A stretch of DNA of 19,292 nucleotides, from contig JAHDCT010000008.1 of the NCBI GenBank assembly GCA_020629735.1, forward strand, positions 1 through 19,292, read 5' to 3'. The notes under the pieces were generated by a model. It saw nothing but the letters and a program-made list of their open reading frames with translations. It searched no databases and had not been told where the DNA came from. The DNA is from a bacterium. GTDB lineage: Bacteria > Patescibacteriota > Gracilibacteria > Absconditabacterales > Absconditicoccaceae. Shown here in pieces: positions 16,748 through 19,292 of the stretch. The first letter of the stretch is position 1. Each line of letters starts with the position of its first letter. Position numbers and translations under genes: made by a program.

Positions 16748-16849
16748 GATTGAATATTAATTGTTAAAATATACTTTTTATACAGATGCTTTAATATGCT
16801 AGACTATACATATTTAACTTTTATTATCGCGATAAATTAGTATTCAATC
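16748..16849 (+). promoter_or_regulatory. Long inverted repeat and palindrome before the gene at 16873
   Basis: GATTGAATATTAATT (16748-16762) is the inverse complement of AATTAGTATTCAATC (16835-16849) at 14 of 15 positions. A 12-bp perfect palindrome TTATCGCGATAA (16824-16835) abuts the right arm. The whole could form a large stem or two operator halves. TATCGCGATA resembles the TATCGAGATA motif at 687-696 and 1395-1404. The surrounding 16684-16872 gap contains no gene. Confidence 0.45.
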
Positions 16850-16872
16850 GGTATTTTATTTTGAATGATCTT

Positions 16873-17358
16873 ATGATCTATTTTGTACTACCGTATACTC
16901 CAAATTGACCGATAAAGAAATTGATTTTGGAAGAAATCAAAGAAAAAAAATTGAATTTTAAGATTTTATACCTTTGAGAGTTGATGGATGAGAATTATGA
17001 GAATGCAAAAAAATGACTTCCATATTTATATCATCCAAGAGATCTTAAAAAATTGAAGTATGTAGATCAGAATATAGAAATTGTTGATATTGCATTTACA
17101 CTTATGAATGAAAAGCTATCAAAAGAATGAGTTGATATACCTAATGTCTATTTGAATGGTAAGCCATATTATCCAGATACTAAATGTATAATAATTTGGA
17201 TATTGTTTGTTGCTTTTATAATGACTGTTCTAATTACTTTATCGGTTCTGTATACTAAAAATTACTCGCTAATGACTACATTGATTGTATTGATTTCTAT
17301 ATTAAGTGCTTACTTCACAGTAAAGATACTACAAAAGTGTGTAATTTATATTTCTTAA
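16873..17358 (+). CDS. Protein of unknown function with C-terminal membrane spans
   Basis: The product is 161 aa. The first ~100 residues are soluble (MIYFVLPYTPNGPIKKLILEEI, then charged helices), and the last 50 form two membrane helices (about 102-124 and 130-150). Glycines are TGA in the soluble half. It may be a tail-anchored regulator or small enzyme held at the membrane; the N-terminus reads like an alpha/beta fold but no family was recognised. It is a single gene between palindromic leader DNA and a terminator-like hairpin. Confidence 0.65.
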
Positions 17359-17399
17359 AGAACCTACGCAAAATAGATAAAAGACGTGACAGACGACAA

Positions 17400-17440
17400 G
17401 AGATAAATACTATCAGATATAGAATTTATCTCTTTGTGTT
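17400..17440 (+). terminator. Stem-loop after the 16873 gene
   Basis: GAGATAAAT (17400-17408) pairs perfectly with ATTTATCTC (17424-17432), followed by TTTGTGTT. It can serve as a terminator. As it also lies just before a transposase remnant, it could instead be part of the old insertion's left end. Confidence 0.5.
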
Positions 17441-17445
17441 AAACC

Positions 17446-17709
17446 ATGGCCTTTGAAACAAGCCGACACGCTTCGAGAATCAATCATCAAGCTCTTAGAA
17501 AGATGAAATTTTTAGAGCAGATGGATCAGGTTATACCATGGGATAAGTTAGTAAGAGAAGTACATCAGAGAAGAAACAAGAAAAAATGCGGCTCAGGTAG
17601 AAAGAGAATGTAAACGAAGCTTATGCTAAAAATTTACTTTCTGCAATTACGATATAATTTATCGGATCCAGCAACGGAGGAGGAAATTTACGATATAATA
17701 GACCTTTAA
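17446..17709 (+). pseudogene. IS5-family transposase, N-terminal remnant
   Basis: The first 55 codons read FLEQMDQVIPWDKLVREVHQ, the hallmark IPW-x-x-L opening of IS5-type transposases, and end at TAA 17611-17613 after GSGRKRM. The same frame then continues with MLKIYFLQLRYNLSDPATEE and YDIIDL, the next conserved block (L-R-x-x-FLQ-x-x-x-NLSD). The TAA is therefore an in-frame nonsense change inside a once continuous gene. After TAA 17707 no further catalytic DDE domain is found. Both glycines are GGC/GGT and no TGA occurs in frame, unlike the neighbours. Confidence 0.8.
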
Positions 17710-17727
17710 TTTCAAGCGACCTTATTC

Positions 17728-17898
17728 ATGAATGACAATTGAATTACTAAACTAACTCAAACATCAAACCAACTATGATCTGTAGTTTCTGAAAAGTTTC
17801 AAAAATTATGTTGAAATCTTTCTGTGCATAATGAAGAAATGTGTAGAATATGCAAAGAAAGAATGACTAACTATAGCAGAGAAGCCAAAGGATTTTAG
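17728..17898 (+). CDS. Small ORF between the transposase and recombinase remnants
   Basis: The 56 codons begin at ATG 17728 and end at TAG 17896-17898, with two TGA glycines. The product has a CRIC motif and a charged C-terminus, but overlaps the recombinase frame from 17831. No family recognised; it may be chance. Confidence 0.25.
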
Positions 17899-19292
17899 TG
17901 ATTTTGAGACCGAAAAAGAACTACTAAAGGAAAAACAAGAAAAAGACATCAACAGCAAAAGAATCTTTGAGGAAACGAAAAATTTATATATTGTAAAAGA
18001 GAGTCATTCAGCAAAAATACCAAATAATAGACCCAAGCGAAATAAAATTGTAAAAAAGATTATGAAATGAGAAATTAAATGACTTATAAGTTACTCTCCT
18101 GATAGACAAGCAAGAAATATGATTGAATGATGAACAATTATTGAACTTGCAGACCAAGAATTAATAGATCTAAAATACGCAACATTCCACTTTATAAACA
18201 ACGCATCATGAAGAATGATGCTATGATTTTGGTTTGTCTTTTCAAAACAATACTCTGATAAACTCTCGGAAGATATTACAAGATGAAATGAGACTACTAG
18301 TGGAAAATGAAAATCTCTATGAAAGTATAAGTATGGTTATTATAGAGATAAAGGTGATTGATTCTATAAACCACACCCAAAGTACTTCAAGCTAATGAAA
18401 GAAGCTTTTCAAATGAAACTTTATTCAAAAAAATCAAATGAGTACATCGCAAATCGACTAAATGCAAATTGATACCTAAGAGAATATAAAAAGAAAAAAG
18501 ACAAAGTAAATTGAAAAAATTTATGAAAAGTTCGAGTAGATAAATTTTACTATTGAATATTTATTAGTTGAAGTAATGTAGTAGACCTAAGAGATTGAGA
18601 TGTTATGTTGAATCCATTTTTTGAGCCATTAATTACTGAAGAAGAACATTATATGCTCGCCAAAAGAAAGACTAAAAACTCAGAATATGCTACCCCAAAA
18701 AGAAGAAAGGAAAAATATGATGAGATTACTCCTATTTCCAGATGAAAAGTAAGAACTGAGGATTGATATGCTATGCCTTGCTATACTCCAAACCCTTCAA
18801 GACATCAAAAGAAACTAATAAAAGCCCAAGTAGAAAAGCCAGATTTGACACTAAAAGATATAGTAAAACCTAACCAAATACGTTGTAAATGTTCAGCTAC
18901 ACAATCAAAGTTCCACAACTTTGAAATTTCTTATGAAGAGATAGAAAAAGAAGTTCTCAAAATGTTTTCTACTTGGACTATTACAGATAAAGAATACCAA
19001 GCATATATTGGATTTATTGGTAACAGATTAGATGATATTAGATTAGAAGCTATGGAAAAAAATAACACGATACAGTTTGAAATAAATAAAATTAAATGAG
19101 AAAGAACAGACTATATCAAAAAACATATGCACATCAAAGACAAAGATAATGAGGAAGAAAGAATTTATAATATGACCATAAAAGACTTTGACGAGCAAAT
19201 TGCTCTACTAAAAAAAGATATGGTACAAGTAGATGATAAAGAAAGAAACTCAGAAAAGGAATTAGAAATATTTTTAAAAATACTGCAAAAAG
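17831..19292 (+). CDS. Large serine recombinase, N-terminally truncated and cut by the window edge
   Basis: 487 codons lie in the window. The frame shows the later part of the resolvase domain: CVEYAKKEGL, then VKESHSAKIPNNRPKRNKIV, ISYSPDRQARN (the family's D-R-x-x-R-N helix, residues 91-96) and the LKYATFHFINNASGRMML and FSKQYSDKLSEDITRG stretches. A recombinase domain (YGYYRDKGDGF to NRLNANGY), a degraded zinc-ribbon region with only RCKC left, and a long coiled coil running off the end follow. The catalytic serine segment (Y-x-R-x-S) that should precede residue 1 is absent; the frame closes at a TAG about 48 bases upstream, and an IS remnant lies before it. The enzyme is therefore probably inactive. 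ATG 17831 is only the first usable codon. Glycines are mostly TGA. Confidence 0.85.

Noticed and set aside
18773..19099. Separate 108-aa protein
   Set aside because: It is an internal TGA-free segment of the serine recombinase frame.

Overview
The window is strongly A+T-rich. It only makes sense if TGA is read as glycine instead of stop (genetic code 25). Read that way, apparently shattered frames become about 30 ordinary genes that all end in TAA or TAG, and invariant glycines of known motifs fall on TGA. Examples are all three glycines of a Fic motif at 4733-4768 and all three of a histidine-kinase G box at 15905-15925. This reassignment is known from Candidatus Gracilibacteria (BD1-5) and Absconditabacteria (SR1), so the DNA most likely comes from one of these ultra-small candidate-phylum bacteria. 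Almost no start codon has a Shine-Dalgarno sequence. No tRNA, rRNA or CRISPR array was found.

Layout. 1-1250: remains of mobile DNA (3' end of a probable tyrosine recombinase, 3' remnant of a large serine recombinase) around a minus-strand gene for a small secreted Cys/His-rich protein. 1211-4067: two adjacent ATP-grasp ligase genes, one RimK-like and one resembling the circularly permuted type, bracketed by a 41-bp direct repeat (39/41 identical). 4064-5797: a minus-strand pair, an unknown 201-aa protein followed by a Fic-domain protein, with its own terminator. 5886-7900: a plasmid-type rolling-circle replication initiator (HUH protein), converging on and overlapping a TauE/SafE-like permease gene.

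8013-9099: an NTF2/SnoaL-like protein and two paralogous small helix-turn-helix proteins, each of the latter ending in a terminator. 9181-13254: a run of thirteen closely packed, small, co-directional genes, nearly all for small membrane, secreted, lipoprotein, coiled-coil or basic proteins. Only two have recognisable folds (a YvlD/holin-4-like membrane protein and a bacterial PH-like membrane protein), so this looks like an uncharacterised envelope-associated operon.

13592-16683: a secreted protein with two fasciclin (FAS1) domains preceded by repeated motifs, a strong terminator, then a histidine kinase and OmpR-type response regulator whose genes overlap by one base. 16873-17358: a membrane-anchored unknown protein behind a palindrome-rich leader. 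17446-17709: remnant of an IS5-like transposase that uses GGN rather than TGA glycine codons. 17831-19292: a large serine recombinase, apparently without its catalytic-serine N-terminus and running off the window.

Overall this is accessory DNA: broken recombinases, an IS fragment and a plasmid replication gene mark several insertions, and the carried genes are ATP-grasp enzymes, a Fic module, an envelope cluster and an adhesion-type protein with a two-component system. Functions are inferred from motifs read by eye; no database search was made.
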